DNA from: CAYLZO01 sp964387775 | GTDB lineage: Bacteria > Chloroflexota > Anaerolineae > JAAYZQ01 | Reading direction: 5' to 3' | Assembly: GCA_964387775.1 (NCBI GenBank) | Contig: CAYLZO010000004.1 | Span: 1-58,778 of the forward strand | DNA: 58,778 nucleotides | Shown: positions 21,733 to 30,620 of the stretch, in pieces | Layout: every line of letters begins with the position of its first letter | Numbering within the stretch: the stretch's first letter is position 1 | Position numbers and translations under genes: made by a program | Notes under the pieces: generated by a model | What the model saw: only the letters and a program-made list of their open reading frames with translations | What the model was told of the DNA's origin: nothing | Database searches by the model: none

Positions 21733-22887
21733 GTGAGTTTCGGATTTTCGCTGCGTCGGACCGACGCCGGGAGCCGCGCCCGCCTGGGGGAGATGCGCAC
21801 GCCCCACGGCCAGATCGACACGCCGGCCTTTGCGCCGGTGGGCACCCAGGCCACGGTCAAGGCCCTCGCCCCCCGCGATCTGCACGCGCTGGGTGCAGAG
21901 CTGATCCTGAGCAACACCTACCACCTCTACCTGCGGCCCGGCGCCGACGTCGTGGCCGACTTGGGCGGCCTGCACCGCTTTATGGGCTGGGACGGCCCGA
22001 TTTTGACCGATTCGGGCGGCTTTCAGGTATTCAGCCTGGCCGAGAATCGTAAAATCACCGACGACGGCGTCGAGTTCCAGTCGCACGTCGACGGCTCGCG
22101 GCACCTGTTTACGCCCGAGATGGTGGTCCGCGTCCAGGAGCAATTGGGTGCCGACGTCATCATGTGCTTCGACGAGTGCGCCGAGCCCTACGACCGGGCC
22201 TACAACGAGCAAGCGCTGGCCCGCACCCACTCCTGGGCCGAGCGCTGCCGCGCCGCCCAGACCCGCGATGACCAGGCGCTGTTCGGCATCGTCCAGGGCG
22301 GTGTCTTTCCCGACCTGCGCCGCCAGAGCGCCGAGTTCCTGGCCGGCCTCGACTTTCCGGGCTATGCCATCGGCGGCTTGAGCGTCGGCGAGTCCAAGGC
22401 CGAGATGTACGAGATGCTCGACGTAATCGCGCCGCTGCTGCCCGAGGGCAAGCCCCGATACCTGATGGGCGTCGGCGCGCCGGAAGACCTGCTGGAGGGG
22501 GTGGCGCGCGGCGTGGACTTTTTCGACTGTGTGCTGCCCACGCGCCTGGCCCGCAACGCGGCGCTCTATACCCGGCAGGGGCGGCTCAACATCCGCAACG
22601 CCCAGTTCGAGCGCGACCCGGCCCCCATCGAGGCCGGCTGCGGCTGCTACACCTGCCGGCACTTTTCGCGGGCCTACCTACGCCATCTCTTCAAGGCCCG
22701 GGAGTTGCTGGCCTACCGCCTGGCGACGATCCACAACGTCCACTTTTTGCTGCAATTGATGCGCGACGTGCGCGCTGCCCTCGCCGAGGGGCGGTTCCCG
22801 GCGTTCAAGGCCGAGTTCCTGGCCGAGTATCCGGTTATTCCCCACGCGGTGCGCGCAGCCAACCGAGCGCGAAGGAAGCAGGCGTGA
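21733..22887 (+). CDS. tgt: tRNA-guanine (queuine) transglycosylase
   Basis: A 384-residue Tgt, the usual bacterial length. The catalytic core has ILSNTYHLYLRPG, LTDSGGFQVFSLAE and CFDECAEPYDR. The zinc site is CGCYTCRHFSRAYLRHLF...H. The enzyme exchanges guanine-34 for a 7-deazaguanine queuosine precursor in Asp, Asn, His and Tyr tRNAs. The GTG at 21733 gives the standard N-terminus (SFGFSLRRTDAGSRARLGEM); longer starts run through the REP-like hairpins. It overlaps the following methyltransferase gene (GTGA), which is unusual company for tgt. Confidence 0.95.
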   Translation: MSFGFSLRRTDAGSRARLGEMRTPHGQIDTPAFAPVGTQATVKALAPRDLHALGAELILSNTYHLYLRPGADVVADLGGLHRFMGWDGPILTDSGGFQVFSLAENRKITDDGVEFQSHVDGSRHLFTPEMVVRVQEQLGADVIMCFDECAEPYDRAYNEQALARTHSWAERCRAAQTRDDQALFGIVQGGVFPDLRRQSAEFLAGLDFPGYAIGGLSVGESKAEMYEMLDVIAPLLPEGKPRYLMGVGAPEDLLEGVARGVDFFDCVLPTRLARNAALYTRQGRLNIRNAQFERDPAPIEAGCGCYTCRHFSRAYLRHLFKARELLAYRLATIHNVHFLLQLMRDVRAALAEGRFPAFKAEFLAEYPVIPHAVRAANRARRKQA

Positions 22888-25097
22888 TCGAGCGAGATTT
22901 TGACGTACCCTTTGTGGCGCGGCTGGCGCAACGGGAGAAGCAGATCCAGCAGCACTACCGGCCCATCATCGGCGTGCACAAGTGGTTCGCCCGGCGGCCG
23001 GGCTCCCTCTTTCGCGCCCTGCTGCTGGCCGAGTTTGAGGCCGATAGGCCGTTGTCCGAGTCCTACTTCCGGGGACACGATTTGGGGCCGCTCGTCGTCG
23101 GCGATCCCTTCATGGGCGGCGGTACGCCGCTCCTGGAAGCCAACCGCCTGGGCTGTCACGTCGTCGGCGTGGACGTCAATCCGATGGCCTATTGGATCGT
23201 GCGCCAGGAGATCGCTGACCTGGACCGGCAGGCGTTTCGAGCGGCTGCCCGACAGGTAGTCACGGCGGTCGAGGCGGAAACCAGCGGGTTGTATCAGACT
23301 CAGTGCAAGCACTGTGGCAACCCGCACGCACCTGTCAAGTACTTCCTGTGGGTGAAACACCAACCTTGCGTTGTTTGCGCCAAGTCCATCGATCTCTTTT
23401 CCAGCTACGTGGTCGCCAAGAATCAGCGCCATCCCAACTATGTGCTCTTTTGTCCACACTGCAATCGCTTGAGTGAGGTTGAGAAGCTGGACCGTGCGTC
23501 GGGCGCCATGCGTTGTTCAACCTGCGATGCTCACTTGAAGGTAGATGGTCCGGCTCATCGCAATCGATGCGCCTGTCCCCATTGTGGCCACGAGAATCCC
23601 TATCCACAGTCGAATGGAGAGCCGCTGAGCCACCGTCTTGTTGCCCTGGAGTATCATTGTCCGCATTGCAAGCCGAGTCATCAAGGTCGCTTCTTCAAAG
23701 CGCCAGATCCGGTTGATCTTGACCGATTTGTCAAGGCAGAACAACGACTGGCTTTGTCATCGCAGGAATACGTCCCCAACGAACGGATCCCCGCCGGGGA
23801 CGAGACGGATCGACTGCATCGCTGGGGCTATTCAGCCTATCGACAACTCTTCAACGCCCGCCAGCTCCTGGGCCTTCAGGCGCTGGCGTCCAGGATCGCG
23901 GCTGTTGAGGACGAGGCGATCCGCCACGCGTTGCTGACCGTTTTCTCTGACACGCTCCGCTATCAGAACATGTTGTGCCGCTACGATTCCTACGCGCTCA
24001 AGATCTCGGACATCTTTTCGGTGCACGGTTTCCCGGTAAGCCTGGTCCAATGTGAGAATTCGCTGCTTGGGATTCCGGGGGTGGGCAGCGGCGGATTCCG
24101 CCACTTTGTGAAAAAGTACGATCGTGCCAAGGCGTATTGTGACAAGCCGTTTGAAAAGTATCCCGACAAGTCCAGGCGCAAGGTTTTCATCCCCGGGGAG
24201 CAGATCGGTGCCCGCTTTATATCGGCTTTTCCGGCGCCGGAGGACGCCAAGTCCGCCTACCTGCTGGCCGGTCCGGCTGAAACTGCGGTTTTGCCATCGA
24301 GTGCCTTGGATGCCGTCTTGACCGATCCACCCTATTTTGCCAACGTGCAGTACGCTGAACTGATCGACTTTTGCTACGTCTGGCTCAGGAAGCACTTGCA
24401 GGATGAATCTGCTGCATTCCAGCCTCTTTCTACCCGTAGTGATGAGGAACTGACCGTCAACGAGACCGAGGGCCGTGATGCCGCCCACTTCACCGAGGGT
24501 CTGAGCCGGGTGTTCGCGACGTTTGTGCGTGCCCTCAAGCCGGGCCATCCCTTTGCCTTCACCTATCACCACAACGACGTGGAAGCCTATCTACCCATCG
24601 CCGTGGTGCTGCTCGACGCCGGGCTGGTCTGTACCGCGACGCTGCCCTGCCCGGCCGAGATGAGCGCCTCGATCCACATCAACGGCACCGGCTCGTCGGT
24701 AGTTGACACCATCTTTATCTGTCGCACCACGGGCACGATTCAGGCCAGTGAGTTCGAAGCCACTCCAGCGACCTTGAAGGCGATGCTGAAATCGGACCTG
24801 GAGGATTTGCAGCAGGCAGGCTTGGAGCCATCGCCGGGGGATGCCCGCTGTTTGGCCTTCGGGCACCTGGTTCGTTTGGTGGTCTGGCAACTCCGCAAAG
24901 GGTGGAGGTGTGACGCGGCTACCCAAAACAAGCTCGGCCGAGTTCAAAAAGCTCTGCACAATGTCTATCCTGTGGACCTGATCGACAAGTTGGCTGCCCA
25001 CGTGTTGTCCTCGTTGTCGGACGTGGATCTTCTGGCGTCGATGCGCGTCCAGGAGGAGAGCGTTGACTATGACCTCCAAGACCAACTACCCTTTTGA
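22884..25097 (+). CDS. DUF1156-like site-specific DNA methyltransferase
   Basis: A 737-residue amino-methyltransferase. The start (FDVPFVARLAQREKQ...IGVHKWFARRPGSLFRALLL) resembles DUF1156 proteins. The AdoMet and catalytic motifs are split: DPFMGGGTPLLEANRLG near residue 73 and TDPPYFANVQYAELIDFCYVW near residue 480. Between them lie at least four CxxC zinc-ribbon pairs (CKHC, CVVC, CPHC, CSTC). DPPY indicates adenine-N6 or cytosine-N4 methylation. The GTG start overlaps the tgt stop. It is followed by, and overlaps, a PD-(D/E)XK nuclease gene, so the two probably form a restriction-modification system. The specificity is unknown. Confidence 0.85.
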   Translation: MIERDFDVPFVARLAQREKQIQQHYRPIIGVHKWFARRPGSLFRALLLAEFEADRPLSESYFRGHDLGPLVVGDPFMGGGTPLLEANRLGCHVVGVDVNPMAYWIVRQEIADLDRQAFRAAARQVVTAVEAETSGLYQTQCKHCGNPHAPVKYFLWVKHQPCVVCAKSIDLFSSYVVAKNQRHPNYVLFCPHCNRLSEVEKLDRASGAMRCSTCDAHLKVDGPAHRNRCACPHCGHENPYPQSNGEPLSHRLVALEYHCPHCKPSHQGRFFKAPDPVDLDRFVKAEQRLALSSQEYVPNERIPAGDETDRLHRWGYSAYRQLFNARQLLGLQALASRIAAVEDEAIRHALLTVFSDTLRYQNMLCRYDSYALKISDIFSVHGFPVSLVQCENSLLGIPGVGSGGFRHFVKKYDRAKAYCDKPFEKYPDKSRRKVFIPGEQIGARFISAFPAPEDAKSAYLLAGPAETAVLPSSALDAVLTDPPYFANVQYAELIDFCYVWLRKHLQDESAAFQPLSTRSDEELTVNETEGRDAAHFTEGLSRVFATFVRALKPGHPFAFTYHHNDVEAYLPIAVVLLDAGLVCTATLPCPAEMSASIHINGTGSSVVDTIFICRTTGTIQASEFEATPATLKAMLKSDLEDLQQAGLEPSPGDARCLAFGHLVRLVVWQLRKGWRCDAATQNKLGRVQKALHNVYPVDLIDKLAAHVLSSLSDVDLLASMRVQEESVDYDLQDQLPF

Positions 25098-26109
25098 AGT
25101 TTCCTACCCCAAGATCGAGTCGGACGTCGATGCGTACATAGACGCGGTCTTTGACACCTTGGAGTCGTCGTTCCTGCTCTTGCCGCGAGGGCCGGGATTC
25201 GTCGCGTATCCAGCGTTTCAGGCTGCCTACGAAGTGCTGAAACGTCATACTGACGGCTTTCACGTTGTCGAGCCCGACGATGTGATGGAGGCGCTGCGCG
25301 ATGACGCCTTGGTCTTCATCGTTTTGAGAACAATGCTGGGCTTTACTCCACCTGAACTGGCCTATCTGGCCAGCCAAAGGTCGAGCGTGGACATTCCCCA
25401 GAACTATGCCCGGACCTTTGACCGCCGGGTTCGAGACAATCCGCAGGCGCTTGAGTCGATCTCGCCTGTTGGTTACGAGCGAGTGGCAGCCATGGTTGCC
25501 ACGGCTTGCCATTTGCTCCAGGCCGAGCTAAAAGAAACGCCGCCTGACATGATCCATCGGCTGGATAAGGCCGATACGCGTGGCGGCCTCGCCAGCGTCA
25601 GGCATCTGGCCTCTGAAGGCGTGCCCTATGCGATGCTGCTGTACGAGCGTTTCTTGGGGTGTCCTTTTGCCGGGCATCGCGACTCTGTTTCAGGACTGGT
25701 AGGCAAAGTCATGGAGTCTGCCATCGAAGAACGGCTGAGGCAGGCAGGTATCAGTTTTCGCGAGATGAGCCGTGCGGAGCGGATCGAGGGCTTTGACCAG
25801 GTCCCCGATTTCGTCATTCCTGACGAGTGGTCCCCCCAGGTCATCATCGAAGCCAAGATCACCGAAGATGACGGGACAGCGAGGGACAAGGTGACGCGCA
25901 TCCAGCACCTGGCCGAACTTGGCCAGCGGCGCCAGCGCAAAGGGGCCGCTGGTTTTCAGGTCATTGCCTGCATCGACGGCCGGGGCTTTGGGGTGCGGCG
26001 GGAGGATATGCGCAAGTTGCTGGAGGCGACGAAGGGAAAGGTTTTTACCCTGGAGACCATCGGCGGACTGGTTGAAAACACGGCCCTGCGGGCCTTCAAG
26101 AGTAGATGA
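25063..26109 (+). CDS. PD-(D/E)XK restriction endonuclease-like protein
   Basis: A 348-residue protein. Near the C-terminus PDFVIPDEWSPQVIIEAKI gives the nuclease triad Pro248-Asp249, Glu263, Lys265, the PD-(D/E)XK signature. The N-terminal 200 residues are mostly helical and unfamiliar to me. It overlaps the methyltransferase gene by 35 nt. AGGAGG favours TTG 25063, with ATG 25069 as alternative. The combination suggests the nuclease of a small restriction-modification pair. Confidence 0.75.
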   Translation: MTMTSKTNYPFEVSYPKIESDVDAYIDAVFDTLESSFLLLPRGPGFVAYPAFQAAYEVLKRHTDGFHVVEPDDVMEALRDDALVFIVLRTMLGFTPPELAYLASQRSSVDIPQNYARTFDRRVRDNPQALESISPVGYERVAAMVATACHLLQAELKETPPDMIHRLDKADTRGGLASVRHLASEGVPYAMLLYERFLGCPFAGHRDSVSGLVGKVMESAIEERLRQAGISFREMSRAERIEGFDQVPDFVIPDEWSPQVIIEAKITEDDGTARDKVTRIQHLAELGQRRQRKGAAGFQVIACIDGRGFGVRREDMRKLLEATKGKVFTLETIGGLVENTALRAFKSR

Positions 26110-26140
26110 CGATGGAGATCTTTGAGGAGGTGTCGAAAAT

Positions 26141-26749
26141 TTAATCGGCGAGAACCTCGCCGACCACCACCTCAAATCCGGCCAGCACCCGCGAGCTGGC
26201 GGTCTCTGCTCCACTGAACTTGCCCCTCAGCGTGTAGGCTCCCTCTTCGAGGACAAAAACCTCGATAGACCCGCCTCGCGGGTCCACGATCCAGTATTCG
26301 GCTACGCCGGCTTCCTGGTAGGCCAGGAACTTTTCGCGACGATCGTACAGCCAATTGCCCGGCGAAAGGACCTCCACCACCAGATCCGGGGCGCCTTCTG
26401 CGTATTCCTGGCCCAGGAGATGCAATCGCTCGGTGGCGACGAACAGGACGTCGGGTTGAACCGGCACTGGCTGACCCGGCAGCAGCACGCCACAGGGCGC
26501 GACCAGCACCTCTCCAAGCTGTCGCTCGGTGCTGAAATTGCCCAGATGACGCGCCAGCTCGGTCACGATTCTCTGGTGTTTGATCGTCGGGGGTGGGGTC
26601 ATGTACAACTCTCCATCGAGCACTTCGTAACGAAAGCCGTCGTCGGGCAGGCGCAGCCAATCCTCGTAGGTCCACCGCTCCGGCAGGGGCGACCAGTCAC
26701 GGGCTTCTTGCTGATTTTTGAGCCGTTCAATCGTCGGAGTCTCTTGCAT
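26141..26749 (-). CDS. Uma2 family putative endonuclease, copy 3
   Basis: A 202-residue Uma2 protein, diverged from the 5716-7176 pair. WTYEDWLRLPDDGFRYEVLDGEL is the family N-terminus, VQPDVLFVA the PD position and APDLVVEVLSPGNWLYDRREK the E-x-S core, followed by VAEYWIVDPRGGSIEVF. The ATG at 26749 follows GGAG; ORF extension beyond it is not needed. Transcribed leftward from a divergent promoter shared with uppP. Confidence 0.87.
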   Translation of the reverse strand: MQETPTIERLKNQQEARDWSPLPERWTYEDWLRLPDDGFRYEVLDGELYMTPPPTIKHQRIVTELARHLGNFSTERQLGEVLVAPCGVLLPGQPVPVQPDVLFVATERLHLLGQEYAEGAPDLVVEVLSPGNWLYDRREKFLAYQEAGVAEYWIVDPRGGSIEVFVLEEGAYTLRGKFSGAETASSRVLAGFEVVVGEVLAD

Positions 26750-26785
26750 TCTGGGTCTCCTCACTTCCCAACGCCAACTGCCGCC

Positions 26786-26836
26786 ATTATATCTGCCGTG
26801 AGCCGTTTTGTCAATTGGTCCGTTCGCGGGTATAAT
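26786..26836. promoter_or_regulatory. divergent promoters sharing one -35 region (Uma2 / uppP)
   Basis: Plus strand: TTGTCA 26808-26813, 17 bp, TATAAT 26831-26836. Minus strand: TTGACA 26814-26809, 17 bp, TATAAT 26791-26786. The two -35 boxes overlap over TGTCA. The same 51-bp design occurs at 30621-30671. Confidence 0.85.
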
Positions 26837-26873
26837 GGGCGGCGGTACACACTACACAGCGCGTGGAGGGACT

Positions 26874-27713
26874 GTGAATCTCATTCAAGCCATCATCCTC
26901 GGCCTCGTCCAGGGGGCCACCGAATTCATCCCCGTCTCCAGCTCGGGCCACCTGGTGCTGGTGCCCTGGCTGCTGGGCTGGCCCGAGCCGGGCCTGGTTT
27001 TTGACACCGTGGTCCACTGGGGCACGCTCCTGGCCGTGCTGGCCTACTTTTGGCGCGACTGGTGGGCGCTGATCACCGCGTGGCTGCGCGGCCTGGTCCG
27101 CTGGGACTGGCGCGACCCCGACGGCCCCCAGTCCGAACAACGGGACCGGGACAGGCGGCTCGCCTGGCTGCTCATCCTGGGCAGCGTCCCGGCAGCCGTC
27201 ATCGGCTTTCTGCTGGAGGATTTCTTCGAGTCGCTCTTTGGCCAGCCGGCCTGGGTGAGCGTCTTTTTGCTGGTGACGGCCGGCCTGCTGGCTCTCAGCG
27301 AGCGGCTGGGCGCCCGAACCCGCGAGATCCGCGACCTGGGCTGGCTCGACGCGCTGGTGGTCGGCCTGGGCCAGGCGGCGGCCATCGCGCCGGGCATCTC
27401 CCGCTCCGGAGCGACGATGGCTGCTGGACTCTTTCGCGGCGTCGAGCGGGCGGCCGCGGCCCGTTTCAGTTTCCTCCTGGCGACGCCCATTATTTTCGGG
27501 GCGGGCCTCTTCAAGCTGCTCGACCTGTTCGCCGCCCCCGATCCGCTGGCCCAGGTCCCGGCGCTGGCGGCCGGCTTCCTGGCGGCGGCCCTCAGCGGCT
27601 ACGTGTGCATCTGGGGCTTGCTGCGCTACCTGAAGCGGGGCAAACTCTACGTCTTTGCCGCCTACTGTGCGCTGGCAGGAACGCTGTGCCTCGTCGTGGC
27701 CTGGCTGCGCTAG
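26874..27713 (+). CDS. uppP: undecaprenyl-diphosphate phosphatase
   Basis: A 279-residue membrane protein (family 265-280) with the two signatures GATEFIPVSSSGHLV and PGISRSGATMAAGL plus about eight hydrophobic segments. It recycles undecaprenyl diphosphate for cell-envelope synthesis; its loss or overexpression alters bacitracin sensitivity in other bacteria. GTG 26874 with GGAGGGACT upstream gives the typical NLIQAIILGLVQG start. A hydrophilic loop RDPDGPQSEQRDRDRRL is slightly long. The next gene overlaps its 3' end. Confidence 0.95.
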   Translation: MNLIQAIILGLVQGATEFIPVSSSGHLVLVPWLLGWPEPGLVFDTVVHWGTLLAVLAYFWRDWWALITAWLRGLVRWDWRDPDGPQSEQRDRDRRLAWLLILGSVPAAVIGFLLEDFFESLFGQPAWVSVFLLVTAGLLALSERLGARTREIRDLGWLDALVVGLGQAAAIAPGISRSGATMAAGLFRGVERAAAARFSFLLATPIIFGAGLFKLLDLFAAPDPLAQVPALAAGFLAAALSGYVCIWGLLRYLKRGKLYVFAAYCALAGTLCLVVAWLR

Positions 27714-28492
27714 CGCTGCTGGCGCTGTTCGTCGCCGCCTGCGGTCAGCCGGTGCTGACCACGCCCGAGCCGGTCTTTCTCCAGTCAACCGGCTCGATGG
27801 CCATGGCGCCTCTGGTCCAGGATCTGGCGGCGGCCTTCCACGAGCAGAATCCCCTCGTCACCCTCGACGCGAGCGGCCTGGGCACGGCCTACGGCCTGGA
27901 GGCGCTGCGCAGCGGCGCCGCTGACATCGCCCTCGTCTCCTGGCTGCCGCCCGACCTGCCCGCCGAGTGGCAAGCCACGGCCATCGCCCGCGACGGGATC
28001 GCCGTCGTCGTCCACCCCGACAACCCGCTGAATGGCCTGGGCCTGTTGCAGTTGCAAGACCTCTTTGGCGGGCGGCTCCACGGCTGGGGGGCGCTGGGCG
28101 GCCGTGCCGACTGGGACGTGCAGCCCGTCAGCCGCGAGGCCAGTTCTGGGACACGGGCGGCGTTCGAAGCGCTGGTCATGGGCGACCAGGCCGTGACGCC
28201 GCTGGCTGTGGTGGCGCCGTCGCCGGAGGCCGTGGTCGAGTACGTGGCCGGGCATCCGCAGGCCATCGGCTATGTGAGCATGGGCGCGGTGACGCCCGAG
28301 GTCCGAGTGCTCAAGGTGGAAGGGGAGACGCCCACGCCCGAGACGGCGGGGCAGGGCAGCTATCCGATTACGCGCGAGTTGTGGCTGGTCACAGCCGATC
28401 CACCGCCGGAGGCCGTGCAGCGCGTTCTCGACTTTGCGCGGGGGCCCGCCGGCCAGCAGATCGTCGGGCAGCGCTGGGGACGGATCAAATAA
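27686..28492 (+). CDS. PstS-like phosphate/anion-binding lipoprotein
   Basis: A 268-residue substrate-binding protein. A short signal with lipobox (LALFVAAC) marks a lipoprotein. FLQSTGSMAMAPLVQDLAAAF, ADIALVSWLPP and SREASSGTRAAFEALVMG resemble the PstS-like family (ligand loop S-G-T). It overlaps uppP by 28 nt; start GTG 27686 with AGGA upstream. No permease or ATPase genes follow, so it may be an orphan binding protein or sensor. The ligand is uncertain. Confidence 0.78.
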   Translation: MPRRGLAALALLALFVAACGQPVLTTPEPVFLQSTGSMAMAPLVQDLAAAFHEQNPLVTLDASGLGTAYGLEALRSGAADIALVSWLPPDLPAEWQATAIARDGIAVVVHPDNPLNGLGLLQLQDLFGGRLHGWGALGGRADWDVQPVSREASSGTRAAFEALVMGDQAVTPLAVVAPSPEAVVEYVAGHPQAIGYVSMGAVTPEVRVLKVEGETPTPETAGQGSYPITRELWLVTADPPPEAVQRVLDFARGPAGQQIVGQRWGRIK

Positions 28493-28574
28493 AAACTGGC
28501 CAGGTCGAGAAGCTGCCTGGCCGCGCCACGAATTTTGCTTCATTGCCCGACACGGGAGCCGAAGGCATTCCCTC

Positions 28575-28655
28575 GGAATCACTGAACCACTGAGACCGCT
28601 GACCACGCTGAGAGTTCTCAGTGCTGTCAGTGTTTTTTCAGTGAGTCAGTGATCC
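28575..28655. repeat. CACTGA/CAGTG short-repeat block
   Basis: ACTGAACCACTGAGACCGCTGACC runs into its partial inverse TCAGTG...TCAGTGAGTCAGTG. It belongs to the same family as 81-139. It lies in the 224-nt space between the converging PstS-like and PucC-like genes, which holds no gene. Confidence 0.6.
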
Positions 28656-28716
28656 AGGGAATTGGGCGACGAGACTGTTCCTGGGTCACGCTGTCGGGCA
28701 GTGCATTCCCGCGCTC

Positions 28717-30018
28717 TCAGCCGAACGAATATTCCAGCAGCCGCCGCAGATCCGACACCTCGCGGCGAAAGGCCAGCACGTCCACGTGGAGCAGTAGCCA
28801 GGTCGTCAGCAGCATCCCCGCCGCCTCGAGGCCAAAGATGGCGGCGTAGGCCACGTGGCTGGCCCCGCCAAAGCCGAGTACCAGGTCGTGCAGACCGCCG
28901 CTCAACACCGACGAGCCGAACTTGGCCAACGCCTGGGCCAGCGTCCAGGCGCCGACAAAGAGCCCCGCCTGACCCTCCACCGTCAGGTCCATCATCAGCG
29001 ACACGCCGCCGACGGTGAACGCCCCGGTGCCGAGGCCCATCAGCAGGATGGCGAACGGCACCGGCCCGGCGTCGCGGCGCAGGGCGATGGCGGCCAGCAG
29101 CCCAAAGGCGAGCACGCCGATGAGGTTGCCCACGGCCGTCACCCGTTTTTTGCCCAGGCGCGGGATGACGAACGCGCCGCCCAACAGCAGCCCGGCGATG
29201 ACGCCCACCATGTTGTAGGCGTTGAACAACGTCGTCTGCCGGACGCTGAAGCCCAGCACCTCGCCCCCAAATGGCTCCAGGATCACGTCCTGGAGAAAGT
29301 GGAAAAAGAGCCCCAGCAGCAAAAAGACGAAAAAGCGGCGCGTCTGCCGGCTGCGGCGCAGGATGACCAGCGAGGCGCGGAGCGGCGGCGCGCCCTCGGG
29401 CCGGGGGGCGCTGCGGCGGCGGTCCAGACGCCAGAGGGCCACGGCGCTGAGCGCGACCACGGCGACGGCAGCCAGGGCAAAGAGGCTCACCAGGCGGCTG
29501 AAGTTGTAGTCGCGCAGATAGCTGGCCCCGCCCAGCGCTCCGGCCAGGATGCCGACCATCATCATCGTCCAGATGAGGCTCACCACCCGGCCCCGCTCCG
29601 CCTCGGCCGTGCGATCGGTGACGAGGGCCAGATAGACCGTGGCGCCCACGTTGACGCCCAGGCCCTCGACGAAAAAGAAGGCAAAGGCCAGTGCCAGGCG
29701 CGGGAGACTCGGCTCCTGGGCGACGAACACCGCCACGAAGGGCGCGGCGACCACGGTCAGCACGGCCAGCGCCGTGCCGGCGACGATGTAGGGCAGGCGG
29801 TGGTAGCCAAAGTAGGCGCGCACGTCGGAGCGGTGGCCGATAGGAATCGCGACCAGGGCGGCCAGGTAGTGGGCTCCGCCCAGCACCAGGCCGACCAGGG
29901 CCAGGTCGAGGCCCATTTCGACGCGCAGCACGCGGTTGAGGGTGCCCAGCATCAGCACCGACACGGCGCCGAGCCAGAATTGGTACAGGGACAATCGCAG
30001 GATGTGGGGCAGTTTCAT
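28717..30018 (-). CDS. PucC/BCD-family major facilitator transporter
   Basis: A 433-residue, roughly 12-helix MFS protein. The segment LQDVILEPFGGEVLGFSVRQTT is the signature of the BCD/PucC (LhaA) family, first known from light-harvesting complex assembly in phototrophs. A second family feature is RGRVVSLIWTMMMVGI. The start ATG 30018 is 39 nt after an Rrf2 regulator gene, so they form an operon. No other photosynthesis gene is in the window, so the role may be unrelated to chlorophyll. Confidence 0.82.
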   Translation of the reverse strand: MKLPHILRLSLYQFWLGAVSVLMLGTLNRVLRVEMGLDLALVGLVLGGAHYLAALVAIPIGHRSDVRAYFGYHRLPYIVAGTALAVLTVVAAPFVAVFVAQEPSLPRLALAFAFFFVEGLGVNVGATVYLALVTDRTAEAERGRVVSLIWTMMMVGILAGALGGASYLRDYNFSRLVSLFALAAVAVVALSAVALWRLDRRRSAPRPEGAPPLRASLVILRRSRQTRRFFVFLLLGLFFHFLQDVILEPFGGEVLGFSVRQTTLFNAYNMVGVIAGLLLGGAFVIPRLGKKRVTAVGNLIGVLAFGLLAAIALRRDAGPVPFAILLMGLGTGAFTVGGVSLMMDLTVEGQAGLFVGAWTLAQALAKFGSSVLSGGLHDLVLGFGGASHVAYAAIFGLEAAGMLLTTWLLLHVDVLAFRREVSDLRRLLEYSFG

Positions 30019-30057
30019 GCGTGATTCGCGCTCTGCGGCGCAATCTCCTTCTGGAAT

Positions 30058-30477
30058 TTAGGATTTCTCGCCTTGGGGAGCTATAGCTAAGGCGTCGAAC
30101 GTGGTCAGGTCCAACAGCGAGGTGAGTTCCTCCTGAGCCTGGACCCACACGTCGTGTACGGGACAGTGCCCGTTCTCGGGGCAGGCTTCCGGCTGGATCA
30201 CGCAGCGGTTCAGGCGGATGGGGCCTTCCAACGCTTCGATGACGTGCAGCAGGCTGATCTCGGCCGGCGAGCGGGCGAGGGTTACGCCGCCGCCGGCGCC
30301 CCGGTAGGTGGTCACCAGGCCGGCCAGCGAGAGTTGGGATACGATCTTGGCCAGAAACGGGCTGGGGATGTTCTGCCGCTCGGCGATCTCCTGGGTGGAT
30401 ATGCGATGGTCTTTGGGAAGCGTAGCCAAATCGAGAATGACCCGGACGCCATAATCGGTCCGCCTGCTGATCTCCAT
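30058..30477 (-). CDS. Rrf2-family [Fe-S] transcriptional regulator
   Basis: A 139-residue Rrf2/IscR-type regulator: MEISRRTDYGVRVILDLATL, QNIPSPFLAKIVSQLSLAGLV, the wing YRGAGGGVTLARSP, and three cysteines in CVIQPEACPENGHCPVHDVW able to ligate an iron-sulfur cluster. It is read from a perfect TTGACA/TATAAT promoter at 30621-30649. Together with pucC it forms a redox- or iron-responsive two-gene operon, divergent from the xanthine-dehydrogenase-type gene. Confidence 0.9.
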   Translation of the reverse strand: MEISRRTDYGVRVILDLATLPKDHRISTQEIAERQNIPSPFLAKIVSQLSLAGLVTTYRGAGGGVTLARSPAEISLLHVIEALEGPIRLNRCVIQPEACPENGHCPVHDVWVQAQEELTSLLDLTTFDALAIAPQGEKS

Positions 30478-30505
30478 GGATTTCTGGTCCTTTCGTTGAC
30501 CTGCG

Positions 30506-30574
30506 GGTAGTGGTAGGTGTTGACTGATGGGGGCGGGCCAACCCGTTCCCATCAGTCAACGCCTTACCACTACC
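30506..30574. repeat. long GGTAGTGGTA hairpin
   Basis: GGTAGTGGTAGGTGTTGACTG-type arms pair almost perfectly over 26 bp around a 16-nt loop. It shares the GGTAGTGGTA edge with the palindrome at 2396. It is in the rrf2 leader, between the promoter and the gene. Confidence 0.8.
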
Positions 30575-30620
30575 GACCTACGAATCAGGCTAATCGGACA
30601 GCATTGGCCCACTTTCGGCC

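Noticed and set aside
28497..28522. Terminator after the PstS-like gene
   Set aside because: GGCCAGG/CCTGGCC can pair, but the loop is 11 nt and no T tract follows, so the evidence is too weak to list.
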